The notes under the pieces are model-generated. The model had not been told where the DNA came from. It worked only from the letters and a program-made list of their open reading frames with translations, and did not search any database. Shown one piece after another: positions 21,700 through 34,400 of a stretch of 56,894 nt of DNA. The first letter of the stretch is position 1, and every line of letters starts with the position of its first letter. A program made the position numbers and the translations under genes. The DNA comes from Acanthaster planci (lineage: Eukaryota > Echinodermata > Asteroidea > Valvatida > Acanthasteridae), in assembly GCF_001949145.1 (NCBI RefSeq), contig NW_019091418.1:968404-1025297 (forward strand). Direction: 5' to 3'.

Positions 21700-23600
21700 T
21701 ACAAAAATTTATTGAAGAAAACAGTATCCATTAATGTAGCTCTAATGTCCTTTTTGTTTTCTTGTTTTGCCTGAAGAAAGGTCAGTCTCTTGGCCTGGTA
21801 AAAAAAAAATTACAGTGACACCAGGAAAGATGTTGACTCCCATTTTGTTTACAGCGATAGGTTCCTAATTTTTCCCTGTAAAGTGATCAACCATCAGAAA
21901 GCAGTAACATGTACTAAAAAGCCAATTTAGCAGGGACGCTAGAACATTTCAGGCCAGTCTCATAAGATTTTGTGCCCTGGGTGTCACATGATGTCCGTGT
22001 ACAGAACTCTGTCCAAGTTGATAATGATGTACATATAAGGAAGTTTTCTTGGTGTTTTATTTTTCATTTAAACCTACAGACTTTGCAGAGTATAAATGAC
22101 CAAAATAAAACAGTTTTCGTTTTGAAAAGTTGGGATGCAGGTGATTGGCTTTAAAATGTACAGAGATGATGTGATGTCACCAGTGCCCAACAACAGAGGT
22201 CTGTACCCCCTGTGTTCCCCTCTATGGATTCGAAACTTGAATTCTCAACCAACTTCACTACCAGGGGTGTAGTACACATGTACCCACCTGTACAGCTGTA
22301 TACAGTTGCTATGCTGGTACAAAAGTAACGGCACTCCGCCACCAGTTAACTTTATGACAGTCAACTACATATATACCTGTACATGTTGTGCACAACCAGT
22401 CAGTCTGCATGATCGCTCATTCTCTACCAATTACATGTACCATGTCTAGAGTATTACACAATCTTGCTGTGTCAAGAATTTCACCTTTTAAAATTCAATT
22501 TTCTTTCCACAATTCACGGTTAGGTAAAATAGTTTCAAAAACGGGAAAGGGAAGTGAAGTCAGAGATTTCATACAGGATCGACTGAACGTGCAACACGAT
22601 TATGCAATCATGTTGACCAATCACGCCCAACATTTTAGGTAGGCCTACCCCACCTTCACAAAAAAACCCACTCTAAGATGATACAAACTGACAAAATCAA
22701 CTGAAAATAGGGAAAATATGCACCCTCAGAATGTGCATTTACAGAATTGCACATAAATATATAAAAATGTAATTAAAACTGAACTCACCTTTTGTACATG
22801 TACATGTAGGTTGGCCTAGTTGCTTTTTAATTTGATTTATTTAAGCTACTGAATGATTAAACTGAAACATGTACATGTAGGAATGAGTGAAATCTTACCT
22901 TTGGAAGTTCCGATGATGAAGTTACACCCTGTTGTCAATGATGACTTTAACCTCGAAACAATAAAAGCTACAATTAAATATTAACATTAGTTGAAGTTGA
23001 ACTGTAGGCTGTGTAAACTTCTGAAGTCAGCCCCAACCAACAGCCTGGCAGTCTGGTCATGCTAGTCTGAGGAAGGTGATGCCCACATGTACATGTGTGT
23101 ACCGGTCCACTCAGACTGTCAGGGGTGAAACTACATTAAGAGTCAAAAAAACACGTAGGCTATCGTTACCGTGTGCAATCTTTTCTTTCGCATCCACAAA
23201 ACCGGATCTCCATAATTTCAGATCGATAGTGTATATTTTACCACTGTAAAAGGCACACGTGTCGTTATCCAAAATCAGAGCTCAGTGAACGAATGAACAT
23301 CTGTCATGTTAACAAAGTCCACTATACACTGTATCGATCGTGGGCATCAACAAGTGTTTATCAAAGCAGCTCCGATTAGGGACAGAACCTAGACGCCCTG
23401 CGTGCAGGCTTATCTCCGAGAGTAGGGTACCCGTCTAGTTTTGAAAGAGGGGGCGTCGGCAAAGCCTGACAAAAAGTTGCAGGGGGGGGTGATCTGTTAA
23501 AGCGGCTGTGTTGGATTGCAACAAAATGGAAACATGTTTTTGAGAATATTTTTTAAAACGAATCGAGGGTCCAGGAATTACGAAATTTGTACGCAGCATA
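21700..23600. other. Region upstream of JmjC gene
   Basis: Holds dispersed repeat family C copy 3 and scattered ACATGTACATG motifs (22435, 22796, 22868, 23086). There is no supported coding exon. A 5' untranslated exon may lie here. Confidence 0.4.
21952..22012 (+). repeat. Dispersed repeat family C, copy 3
   Basis: GCCAGTCTCATAAGATTTTG then TGCCCTGGGTGTCA. It lies upstream of the JmjC gene start. Confidence 0.55.
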
Positions 23601-24272
23601 ACCTCAGGACAAGAAAAAANNNNNNNNNNNNNNNNNNNNNNNNNNNNNNNNNNNNNNNNNNNNNNNNNNNNNNNNNNNNNNNNNNNNNNNNNNNNNNNNN
23701 NNNNNNNNNNNNNNNNNNNNNNNNNNNNNNNNNNNNNNNNNNNNNNNNNNNNNNNNNNNNNNNNNNNNNNNNNNNNNNNNNNNNNNNNNNNNNNNNNNNN
23801 NNNNNNNNNNNNNNNNNNNNNNNNNNNNNNNNNNNNNNNNNNNNNNNNNNNNNNNNNNNNNNNNNNNNNNNNNNNNNNNNNNNNNNNNNNNNNNNNNNNN
23901 NNNNNNNNNNNNNNNNNNNNNNNNNNNNNNNNNNNNNNNNNNNNNNNNNNNNNNNNNNNNNNNNNNNNNNNNNNNNNNNNNNNNNNNNNNNNNNNNNNNN
24001 NNNNNNNNNNNNNNNNNNNNNNNNNNNNNNNNNNNNNNNNNNNNNNNNNNNNNNNNNNNNNNNNNNNNNNNNNNNNNNNNNNNNNNNNNNNNNNNNNNNN
24101 NNNNNNNNNNNNNNNNTACAAGGACCTTGCAGACTGGACAAGTGTAGTTAATGGCATTTCTCGTTTTTGTTAAGCTGAAAACAAATGCAGAAAACTTTTC
24201 TAAAACTCTATACTCTAAAGTAGATCGGACCCATAACATTTGTGCAAAGTTTGTAATTCCGGGACCCTCGAT
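23561..24272. repeat. Foldback element containing the assembly gap
   Basis: AATCGAGGGTCCAGGAATTA at 23561 and its continuation to about 23602 match the inverted sequence at 24232-24272 (arms about 42 bp, about 80 percent by eye). The N run lies between the arms. Confidence 0.65.
23620..24116. other. Assembly gap (497 N)
   Basis: A run of N. ORFs reported across it are artefacts. Confidence 0.99.
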
Positions 24273-24616
24273 CCTGCACTGGTGGTGGAAGGGGGGAGCA
24301 GTAGGGCCAGTGCCCCCCCCCCCTTTTTGACTGGGGGGCCTACCCCTCATCCACTTTTGCAGGTCCTTTAATAGGGAGGGGCTTAATGGATCAGCCAATA
24401 AATGACTAACACTTAATGGCCTTACAACTGCCCTCCCAACTTTGAAAATCGTTTGGCCGCCATTAATATCAGTTGCACGCACTGGACAATATCAATAGAA
24501 TCCTTCTCACAGAAGATGTTTGGCCTAGCAAACTCTTGCTACAATGCTTACATCCAATTCCCAAGTTATGAGTCAAATAGGAAAGGCATTCCAATCTCAG
24601 TCTAGAATTACCAGTG

Positions 24617-24733
24617 CGGTGGTCCGAGTAACTTGGACCCAACAAATCGCCTTTTTTTAACATTTGGGCACGGTCGGGGGATAGTAGTCCAAATGTTCAA
24701 AAAGGCGATTTGTAGGGTCCAAGTTACTTAGAC
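24617..24733. mobile_element. Short foldback MITE with TACCAGTG duplication
   Basis: Left arm 24621-24667 (GTCCGAGTAACTTGGACCC... through AAATCGCC and AACATTTGG) pairs almost perfectly with right arm 24689-24733, leaving a loop of about 21 nt. TACCAGTG flanks both sides (24609-24616, 24734-24741). An 8-bp duplication suggests a hAT-type origin. It is non-coding. Confidence 0.72.
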
Positions 24734-24749
24734 TACCAGTGTGGCTGGT

Positions 24750-27700
24750 TAAGTTAAGCTAGGTTTATGTCTTCATATCACACAGGTGTATCAAGATCTT
24801 GGGACACTTGGGGTTGGTAAATAACTTCTTTTTTTTTTTGGAAAGGTAACTGTCCTAACTGTATTAATTATTACTTCCCCAAAGAAAGGTGGTAGCACCA
24901 TTTCTAACATGCCTGAGCTTTTTAAAAGTTCAGAAAAATGGAAGCATAGATGCAGGTATCCCTTTTAAGTAATTCCATTAAACCAAATTAAGCTTCATTT
25001 TTATGAATTACACTTTCCCAACTAACCACAAAATGGGTTTAAAATGTTAAAAAAAATCTTCCTGTGCTATTGTGATAACATTAAGTAACTCATCCAAGTT
25101 GGAGGCAATGTATTTCACACAAGAAATGATTCTTTTATTGTAAGCCTTCAAACTGTATGAAGAGGTATAAAACTTGGATACAACCTTCTGAAAAGACAAG
25201 AAGTGGGGGAAATGGTTTGGTTCCAAACTCAATTAATTGATCTACTCCTGATAAAATGGAATAGGATTTTTCAACCACTCTACATCAACGTAGAACACAA
25301 GCTGAAAAACTGTAATGTTTCACCACAAATGCGTGTTCCAGATACATAGCACCAATGATTTCAAACTGAAAAATAATTATTCAGATTCACTTAATAACTT
25401 ATTAGAAGAGCCCTCTGGTGATATTTCGGAGGCTTGTGACAAGCAAAAAAATCCATCCACGCATTCAGTCTTCCAATCTCAAGATGGCATCTAATAATAT
25501 TTTCTCACCTCTTCAAATTTTCGGCTTGTTTTCCTTCTTTTTTCTTATCAATGTTTTCTTACTTTATTCAATAACTGTGTAGTTCCGAAAAGTAACATCA
25601 AGTTCCTTTGTATTCAAGTTCTGATATTTACAGCCTTACATATGTTGCTGTTGTTGACTTCAAGTCCTGCCTTGACTGGCCCTAATTCAGAATATCAATA
25701 TCCAAACTAAAACAAGCAATAAAAGTGTAAAACACATTTCACTTGCTGCACATGTGAATGCTTTACCTGTCCTTCTCTCACAACTGTCACCAGAGGTCAT
25801 GCATTCGATATAAAATGTCCGATCTTGTATAAAGTCAGGTCCTACTATCATAATGTTGAACTGTAAATACAGTTGAAAGTTTTTGAAGCCCAATTAATTA
25901 CAGCTGCATAATATAACAACAAAAATTGTTGACAGTGTTTTGATGAGTGTGAAATTGGAGTGTAGAATTGGCAGATACAAAATAAGCATCACATGATTTG
26001 CTGCAAACACATTACAGCTTTTCAACGAGTGTTGTATTCGAGTCCATCACAAGTCCCACCACAGGTCCAGTCACAAATCCCTTCACAAGGCCAGTCATGA
26101 GTTACAGGGTGAACAATGACAAAGGAATGCTTTTGTCACAGCTCATTTGAATTGTGATGGACCTACAAAATTGTAACTTTTGGGAGGTGGAACACAATTA
26201 ACAAGTTTTCTAACAGAAGGGCTGACCTTGAAAATGTTTTTTTTCTAAAGGGAAACATGCCCAATGCTGTCTGCATTTTGAATCCACCAATCATGAAAGC
26301 CTATTCCATAAGAGCTGCAGCTAAAAAGCACCCCTAACCAATACATTTGATACTTGAGCATATTACACAGGTTGCCAGCCAAGATGGAACACAATTACTT
26401 CACAAACCGTCTGGCTGGTAGGCCACTTAAAATTGCTCTGTACATAAAACCAACATTGACATAGCACCAGTTTGATGGAGCTGCTTTTAAATTCTAATGA
26501 GGGCAATGATTTTCTTTTCTTCTAATAGTCAATTTCCCAGCAAATTGATAATTAGAGAGGTCTGTGGCGAGCAGACGTGGCTACGGCTGGGAATAACATG
26601 CACGTCTATGAAAGCCACTGGCTTGTGGCTGATGTCACATTCCATAGATGCATGCATTACTCCCAGACGTAGCCAGTTGACTCAAACACGGCTTTTTGGT
26701 GGAGGGGTTGACCACTGAATATTTCAGGGAGTTCAACTGTCACAGAAACACTGCAAGTGCAGATATCAAGCAGCAAAGCCAGAACGAGTTACTGATCAAA
26801 CTACAAAGTGATGCACGTTACTCGTGGTGCTGCATGGCTCTCAGCCGACTTTTACCTGCTTCTAAGAAACGGATTTGCTCAGCAGCAACATGGAAACTGG
26901 TCCAGGCCACGGCCTCTGAGCCTGATCTTGTAACACCGTTGGTCTGGACACAATATATTTCTTCATTCTCTTCTTCACTTATGAGGACCTTTTGCTAGAT
27001 GAATGAATAAAAGTTCTGGATCCCCTGACGAGACACCAACCATGTAGGCACTGCCCTGTGATGTTAGAGGGATTCAGAGCAGTGCAACCAATCCGACACG
27101 CTGGAGCATGGCAAGTGTTGTCACTCTTAAGTACAGTGGGCACGGCTTAGTTACAGTAAAAGGTCTCCTGAATACCTGACCAATCTATCAAACCACATTT
27201 TCTGCCAGGCCAGGCTGGTCAATAACCATGCACATGAACCTGTTTAAATCTTTCAGATTTTATGGGTGCATGGCACAATGACTCAACGGACCACAAAGAG
27301 GCTTTCAGCCAATTCTTGAAGCAAATTTTGACAGTGCGGTGGCTGAGCAGTTCCATCAAACTCTTTGAAATTCATAATAAATATCACATTTCACAAAAAA
27401 GGTTTGATTTCCAAAGAGTGAAATTCCAACTCTATCCCTCGCTGGCACAACAAGATGCCATGATTTTGAGTTTAATTAAACTAACACCTTTTTGCAGACA
27501 GCCAAAAAGAAAATCATGAGACTGGAAACTAAGGTGCGAACTCCACCCATGCAAAGAATCTTGCTCTAATCATTTTGTCCATGTTTCTGTCAAAGTGAAT
27601 TTTCACTCATTGGAAGTAATGACTGGTGAGTAAAATTGCAAATATACAGTATGGAACAAAGCACACAAAATGTGCAAGGAAAGAATTCAGAGAATCATTT

Positions 27701-30500
27701 GTGGAGTTTTGAAACGATTTCTATAAACTGCTCAACACTTAATGATCTGTTTGTCTAAACACATAAAAACTGTACCCTAAAACTAAACAAAGTACATCTT
27801 TAACACTTTCTTGTTAAGTTCTCATTTGATCCAGCAGCAATATTAAAAACAGGTACCCACATCTGATTCAATTAAGATACAGAAATTAGAATATATTTGC
27901 TTAAGTAATTGAATATTTATAAGCATTTGGCAATAAAAACTTAAAACATAAACTCTTACACAATTTCTGTTTAACAATGGTGGTTGAAAGTATGCATGAA
28001 GAAAACATTCAAGTATTTACAAAACATGGCTATGTACAAAAAGAAAAATACTGTATGAAGACACGAAATTTGAGTCAACACAAATGCAAGTCTCCCATGT
28101 GACCTGTTCTTACAAAATCGAAACATACCATTGATAGAGGATGCTATCAGGAACCTGGTTTAGCTCAGCTTTGTGATAATACCCTCTGGCAACAATACGG
28201 TTAAGAAGTTGTAGATTCCCACTGGGATAACTGTGTGTGCGTTTGGGGAAAAGATTCAGTGCCAGGTCTTGAGCCAAGCCTACCACTGAGCAAGAGCTTC
28301 ATGGTGGAGGCTTTGGACATTAGCTTGAACTGACAAAGGTTTCATCAAGCCTCATGTACAGCAACACTGGCTGGGCTGTAGCTTCATCAATGCTGCCAAG
28401 CTCATCAACTTACATCCTAAACATCCTTATGGATTTCGTAGGATCTGGGAGGGTTTAGGTAAATGCTTATTCTTACTACTGGTGTGATTAAATTATACCG
28501 TACTTGTAACTTCAAAAAGGCATGTATAGATTGTTAGATCTCCCAAATGTTTGCAAGAAACACATCCACCTGACCACCACAGGAGAAATATATCAATTGC
28601 AACTATCATATCACTATTTAACATCACACATCCAACAATTAAACCTAAAAACCTATTTAAAATATCACTCAATCAACAATTTGGAGGTGATCTGCTTGTA
28701 TGTCTTCTGCAAGTCAAAATATGAATAGTGTCTAGTACAGCAACTCATTTGCATGTTTTCTACGAAAATTAAAGGGTGGAATCTTCTGGATTACAGACGC
28801 TGTTGGCTAAAAATACTTCAAAGCAAGTTTTTTCATCGTCACGGTCCATACAGTGTGAGTAGCTGACAGGTATCAGTCCATGTCAATGCTGCAGGTGGCT
28901 GGTGTCAAGCATATCCAAAGCCGTTCAAGGTAGTAACCATCTATTATAGTCTGCCGAGTTTCATTGCTAAACATACCGATACACGTTTACATTACATGTA
29001 GGATACAATAATTTCATTGGTCTAGCATGGCCACATACCTAGTCACTAAAAAGGTCCCTCACGTGCTGCTTTATACATGTATCTAATTCACACCCAAACT
29101 GACACTGGTCAGGCAGGCACTGAGTTTTGAGGTTATTTTGGCAGAAGAGGTCACAGTCATTAACCAAAGGTCATGATATTAAACAAATTTGTTTATTGCA
29201 GACTCAGTCCAAACCTTGATCTTTTTGACTCACAGACCCTATGAAAGAAACAAAAGTTGTTGGCTGCTTGAGACATGGAATGTGTTTTTACCCTCTTCGG
29301 GAGGTCACATTGACACCATCAACCACATCTCCACTCCCATGTCACCCCCGGGATGTAACAAATGCCATGTTCTGCATTGCAGTAGTCAACCCTTGATAAA
29401 TGTGCAGACGTGATAGAAAACACTAAGCAGGCCACTAAGCATTATTCACGTACATGTAGCAAATGACTTGTTCTCAACTTTTGGCTACTTTTATACTTCT
29501 TCTGGAATACAATCTCAATCTTAAGAAATCCTTAATTTCTAACTACCTTTAGTGAGTCACTATTCCATATTGCGTTATACAAGCTAAAAATCGTCATAAA
29601 ATATATACTTTTTCCTATGTACATTGGGCAGATCAAATATATAAAAACCACTATTATCAAACTGATAACTAATCATGTCTGAGTAAAATCTGTTTGCCCA
29701 AATTATTTCAAATTGGCCTTCCTAAAAGTCATGAAAGAACTTCAACAGCACGCCTTACGCCCCACCAACAGATTATATACATCCTCTGTGCTGCATTTAA
29801 GTTAACTTTTCACATGAAATGCAACAACCTCACACTAGTAGTTAAGTCAAAAGACTATTTTCTGTCATTGGTCAAATGAGGGCAGCGCACACATGTAAAG
29901 ACTGCTGTGACACTCCGGGAAGGTCTCCAGTAATGGCACACACTCTGTGACAGCTTTACCTGTAGCTCAGACACAACTGTATAAAGTACCATTCTATTCT
30001 GAGCCACAACTAGCACAATGGTTCCACCATCACCGGGGGCCTTCTCGGTGTGCAGTAGTCAGATCCCCAGATGTGTCGATACAAATGTCTGTGCCATTCG
30101 CTTAACCTAGGCTCAGTAACTGCCTTGGGCTTCCCTTTCCGACTGTGGAGATATCTCAGGCTCAGCATGGTTAAAAAAGGGAACACTGAGCCTCATCAAA
30201 CAAATTTGCAAACTATTTCCGTTCAAAAAGTATAACAGTAAACAATATTTCCCATATTAAAACAAAATAACTGAAACATATGATGCATGCACTTGCTTGT
30301 GGCACTTGTGGGACACTACAGTTTTGGCCAACAATGCTGTAATAGCTGGTGGTCACACATTATCACGTACATGTGCAAACGTGTACATGTAGGCGCAGTT
30401 AAAGTGTCCAACCTGATGTGTCCAACGCTGGTACTCAAGCTTTGTTACCGCATTTCTTTGGGGGGGGGGAAAATTGGCAAGAAAATAAACTGTCGATGAG
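24750..30500. other. Intergenic region or 3' UTR of PAG1-like gene
   Basis: AT-rich, with no ORF showing a recognisable domain. Nearly free of ACATGTACATGT motifs between about 24.7 and 28.9 kb. Possible minus-strand poly(A) signals (plus-strand TTTATT) are near 29192 and 25563. One hairpin is at 26577-26676. Confidence 0.45.
26577..26676. repeat. 34-bp-arm imperfect hairpin
   Basis: Left arm 26577-26610 (GTGGCTACGGCTGGGAATAA...) pairs with right arm 26643-26676 with about six mismatches and a loop of about 32 nt. It could be a small foldback element; a microRNA-like precursor is less likely. Confidence 0.5.
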
Positions 30501-30541
30501 ATGCTGATTTCATGGAGGGGAATTCTCCTGAAATGTGACTT

Positions 30542-31413
30542 CTACAGCCTGGTTTCTTGGAGGGGGAAGGAGACATTTTCATAGTCGTCAAACTGGTTGA
30601 TGTTGTTGTTACCATTCCCGTTGGCTTCTTGCGAGTCCTGCCGCTGCCAAACTGTGTCTTCCCCGGAGGGTCCCGCTGCGGCTCCCCCTTTGTCCTTCTC
30701 CTTGTCTTTGGTGTGCTTGGAGCTCTTTGACATTTTCCGCTCCTTCTTGGCCTCTTTCTTGGCCTTCTTGGCCTGTTTCTGCTTCTCCTTTTTGCTGACG
30801 GTCTTGCTGGGCGGGACCACTTCCACCGACTCGTAGCTGTGGTTGCCCCGCTGGCTCTCCCCCGCCTTGTGGTTGGTTTCAGCCAGCTTGCTGGGTTGGG
30901 TGGTCTCCACGTCGATGTACATGTGCTCCTTCTTGGTCCACAGGTCTTTGCTGGCTTCGTGCCCACTGACGTGGACCATCCCCCCGGCGATGGCCGCGGC
31001 GCCGGCACTGCTGCTTCCCGTTGCGTCGCCGACGGACTGGTAGTTGTCCTCCTCATCCATGGCCTGGTAGTTGTCCTCCACTTCTGCCTGCTTCGATAAA
31101 GCCATGTCCCAGGTAAACTGGGCGGTGTCCTCATTCCCAGGGGACTTTGACCCCTGACCTTTGCTCTTCTTGTCCACCACAGCATACAGTGGTAGGTCAC
31201 CCTCCTCATTGGTCGGTGGGGGCGACCCCGGGTCTGATGCCCTGGCTTCAGTCCGTGCATTGTTGTTGGCCTGATCCTGGGGGCTCTTGTTGGCCTTGTT
31301 GACCTTTGCGTAGTTAGCTTTGGATTTCTTGTCTACAACGGTATACATCGGAGCCTCGGCAGGGTTTGCTCTCTTCTCAGTGACAGCATAGGGCTCAATG
31401 TCTTCATTACTTG
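30542..31413 (-). CDS. PAG1-like last coding exon with nine Tyr motifs and ETRL end
   Basis: 290 codons including TAG. Motifs in order: YAVT, YTVV, YAKV, YAVV, YQAM, YQSV, YIDV, YESV, YENV. The YTVVDKKSK and YAVVDKKSK units look like an internal duplication. A long Lys/Glu helix (SKKEKQKQAKKAKKEAKKER) may form a coiled coil. YENV has Asn at +2, as Grb2-type SH2 domains require. The protein ends FPLQETRL, a class I PDZ ligand. Confidence 0.93.
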
Positions 31414-34400
31414 CTGAAATATCAAAACAGATAATGAAGAATTGTCAAATTAAAGACGGAAAATTCCATGAGTGAAGGAGATGAACCCGGAACCCCAAAA
31501 CCCAGCAATTTGACAAACAGAATAAGACAGTTCGTAATTACCGCATGTACGCTGCACTGGAAAGTAGGGCAAGGGTCATTGTACATAAAACGAATCGCTT
31601 CACCGTGCGTCCTGAGTGGGCGTCCTTCTGTGACATTCCTTTGTGTAATGAATGTTACATGTACGTATGCGATTCAGCTTAGTTTTTCAAGTCTTCTCAG
31701 GATTTGGTTAAATCTTTACCATGGATGGATGCAAGCAGGATGTTTCAATTGATGACATTCGTCTGTGGTGAAAGAGGTTTTAAGGAACAAAAACATATTC
31801 CACATGCTGTAGTTGGATTAATCAACACTTTAATAGGCCTAACTAACCTTAATTTGTATGAAATCAGCTGATAATTTACCGTATTCAAAATTTCCGTTTT
31901 CTTCCATTTTCAGTTTCATTATATCTTTGACACTGCTTTCCGTACTGATTTCCTGGAGTGCGTTCCATATACATATACATGTATATCTGACACCCTGTGC
32001 ACAAACCTTATGACGCTGGTCCGAAAAATTGTGTTTTCAGAGGAAATGCTTTGATTTTCCCGCTGCTACATGTACATTGGACCTGTAAATGTGACTTTTT
32101 AGGACATCCATGTACGTATTATTTCTCTCTGAGAGCTAATAAGGCCCCACAGGGGAAAATTACCGAAGTGACATTTGTATTTCCTTTTCGTAAAAGTTGT
32201 AGAAAAGTACACTTGAATATTATGAATTATTTTGGGACACTATTCAGTATTATTTTTTTTTAAATGACTGTACCGGATTGTAGGTTAATAGAATGTTCAT
32301 TCTGTTCTTGATTTTCCTTATTTCATCTTCAGCATCTTCCCTATTTCAGCAATTTTTTAGACAATCGTCCCTATCAATAGCAGCCCATTTGCGCACACAC
32401 AAGCTACATGCACACGTAAATCAATTCGTTTTATGTACAAATGTTCATTGCAAAAGTTCATTCGCGCACGTGCAGTTTGCAATTACAAACTGGCTTATTA
32501 GCAGGCGTTACTGCAGCGGCACAAATCGCTCGTGGGTAGGTAGTACGTCCACATTACACTCCTCTTTGACCAAATTAGGTATCGTGATCTGTATGCACAT
32601 TGCACGTCAAGCTGAAGAATGTGCGCATGAGTGCAATGCCACCACATGTACTGGGACATGTATGGCATCTAATCAGATTAGTCTGCATAGTGCTTTCACA
32701 ATCACTGAGCTGCATGGACCATTGTTTTATGGACAGGGTCTTTTGTTGTCAATGTCTTCCAGCTATTAGGCACATTCCTGGCCACACTTAAGGGCTCAGC
32801 TGTGTCATTCCTGAGATTGTCAAGACTCATTTTCGGTTATGGTACAGAAACACTGACAACTTGGAAAGTGTCAGTTCATCACTCCGACCACCGTTTCCGA
32901 GTCCATTGGTACGGCCAACCTTAAAATGGTTCTGTTTCTATGCAGCAAGGATCTCACATCACAACCTGCACATCCCCTTATTATTATTTTTACTACCCTG
33001 CACATTGGGCTCACAACAACTGAACATTCCTGAAACCGTCTCAGCTCCCTGTGGAGTACACCTGCTGATGCAGCCTTATTAGGCACATAGGGGTAAAACG
33101 AAAGGTCGGAACATGCTGCCACCAGCTGGATTGGAACCTCCGACCCTCTGATCAGAAGCTACAAACATGCCCCCTAAAAAGCCTTAAAGAGCAACCTTTC
33201 ACGAAAGTTAGTCATGGCGATCGGCAGCAACGGGTCTCAAAAGTGAGTTTTTTAACCAAAAATATTGCTGAACCCAGGTTTATCTGGCATAGATGTCTAT
33301 GACGGGATCCAAGTAAATATACTACAGCCAGATGTCTTATTTCATTCCATTGTTGAGGTTGCTCTTTAAAAGGCATTAACGCGAGAACCAACACACGAAC
33401 AAACATGCCCACATACTCCGTTCGTTTGCACTCACTTCCTGACTCAAAATGACATTGCACTTAACTCTAAACTATTTTAAACGAGAGTTTGACCTGACCT
33501 CCTTGTGGGTTTGCAGCTCCTGCTAAAACATTGGGCGGTCTAGGCCTGGTCTCATCAGTGATTTCTTCATAGACACGTGGTGCTCTTGGAACCTGCCAAC
33601 TATTGCTTGCTGCATGTATGGGTCCATTAGAAGAGCCCTGCATAGCAACAAAAAAGATGAAGATAGTCCACGAAATCAATTTAGACTGTAAAAATATAGT
33701 ACACATACATACATGCATACATGCACAGAACAAATTCTGCACGCACTGAATAATTTGTTGGAGAGTTTCCCCCCCCCCAGAAAAAACTTTCAAGTTAAAA
33801 TTCAACAAACCTGAGGCTATACTTTCACAAATTTTCTATGCACAGGAAGTGTAAATGCTAGTAAGCCGAGACAGGTTCCCAGCCAAAAACTTCAAGCCAA
33901 TCTACATGTATGTTTACTGCTTGTGAATGTCACTTTTGGCTCAGTACAGAAACCAATGTCAAGATTCTTTCTTTTGACCCTCCTTTTGCTTAACCCTCAA
34001 AAACAGTCAAAAAATCCATCCACTTGATTTCTCCTAGTACACAGACACACATGTATGGGAGATTTGAATGGTTTTGACTGATAGGACAACTGTGTCGAGA
34101 ATGTGTCTTTGCATCAGGAGGGTTAAGAAACCTTACATCCTCTGGCCCTTGATGGCGACATTATTATGGTTCAGATAGTCATGAGTCAAACCTGTTACTT
34201 CATTTCGTATAAATCAAGCTCAAAGGGGAAATCCAACGTTTTGAAATTGATCCCAATTCTAACCATCGGTCACGATAATAATCCATTCCGAGGTGAACTT
34301 CCTGAATTTATCCAGTATAAAAACAATTTTAAAAAGAGGATTCATGTACAAAATACAGCACTTCCATACCAGTGTGTGTACTATGCAAATGTACCTGTAT

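Noticed and set aside
23435-24482. Long open frames across the N run
   Set aside because: Their length comes from undefined bases; flanking residues show no domain.
26696-26998. 100-codon plus-strand frame as a separate gene
   Set aside because: Composition is ordinary and there is no recognisable motif, splice sites or promoter. I cannot separate it from chance.
30597-31099. Plus-strand Leu/Phe-rich frames at 30.6-31.1 kb
   Set aside because: Antisense shadows of the Lys/Glu-rich last PAG1-like exon.
33090-33180. Second tRNA-like element (GGTTCCAATCC on the minus strand)
   Set aside because: Only a B-box-like string is visible; no A box or repeat copy was found in the window.
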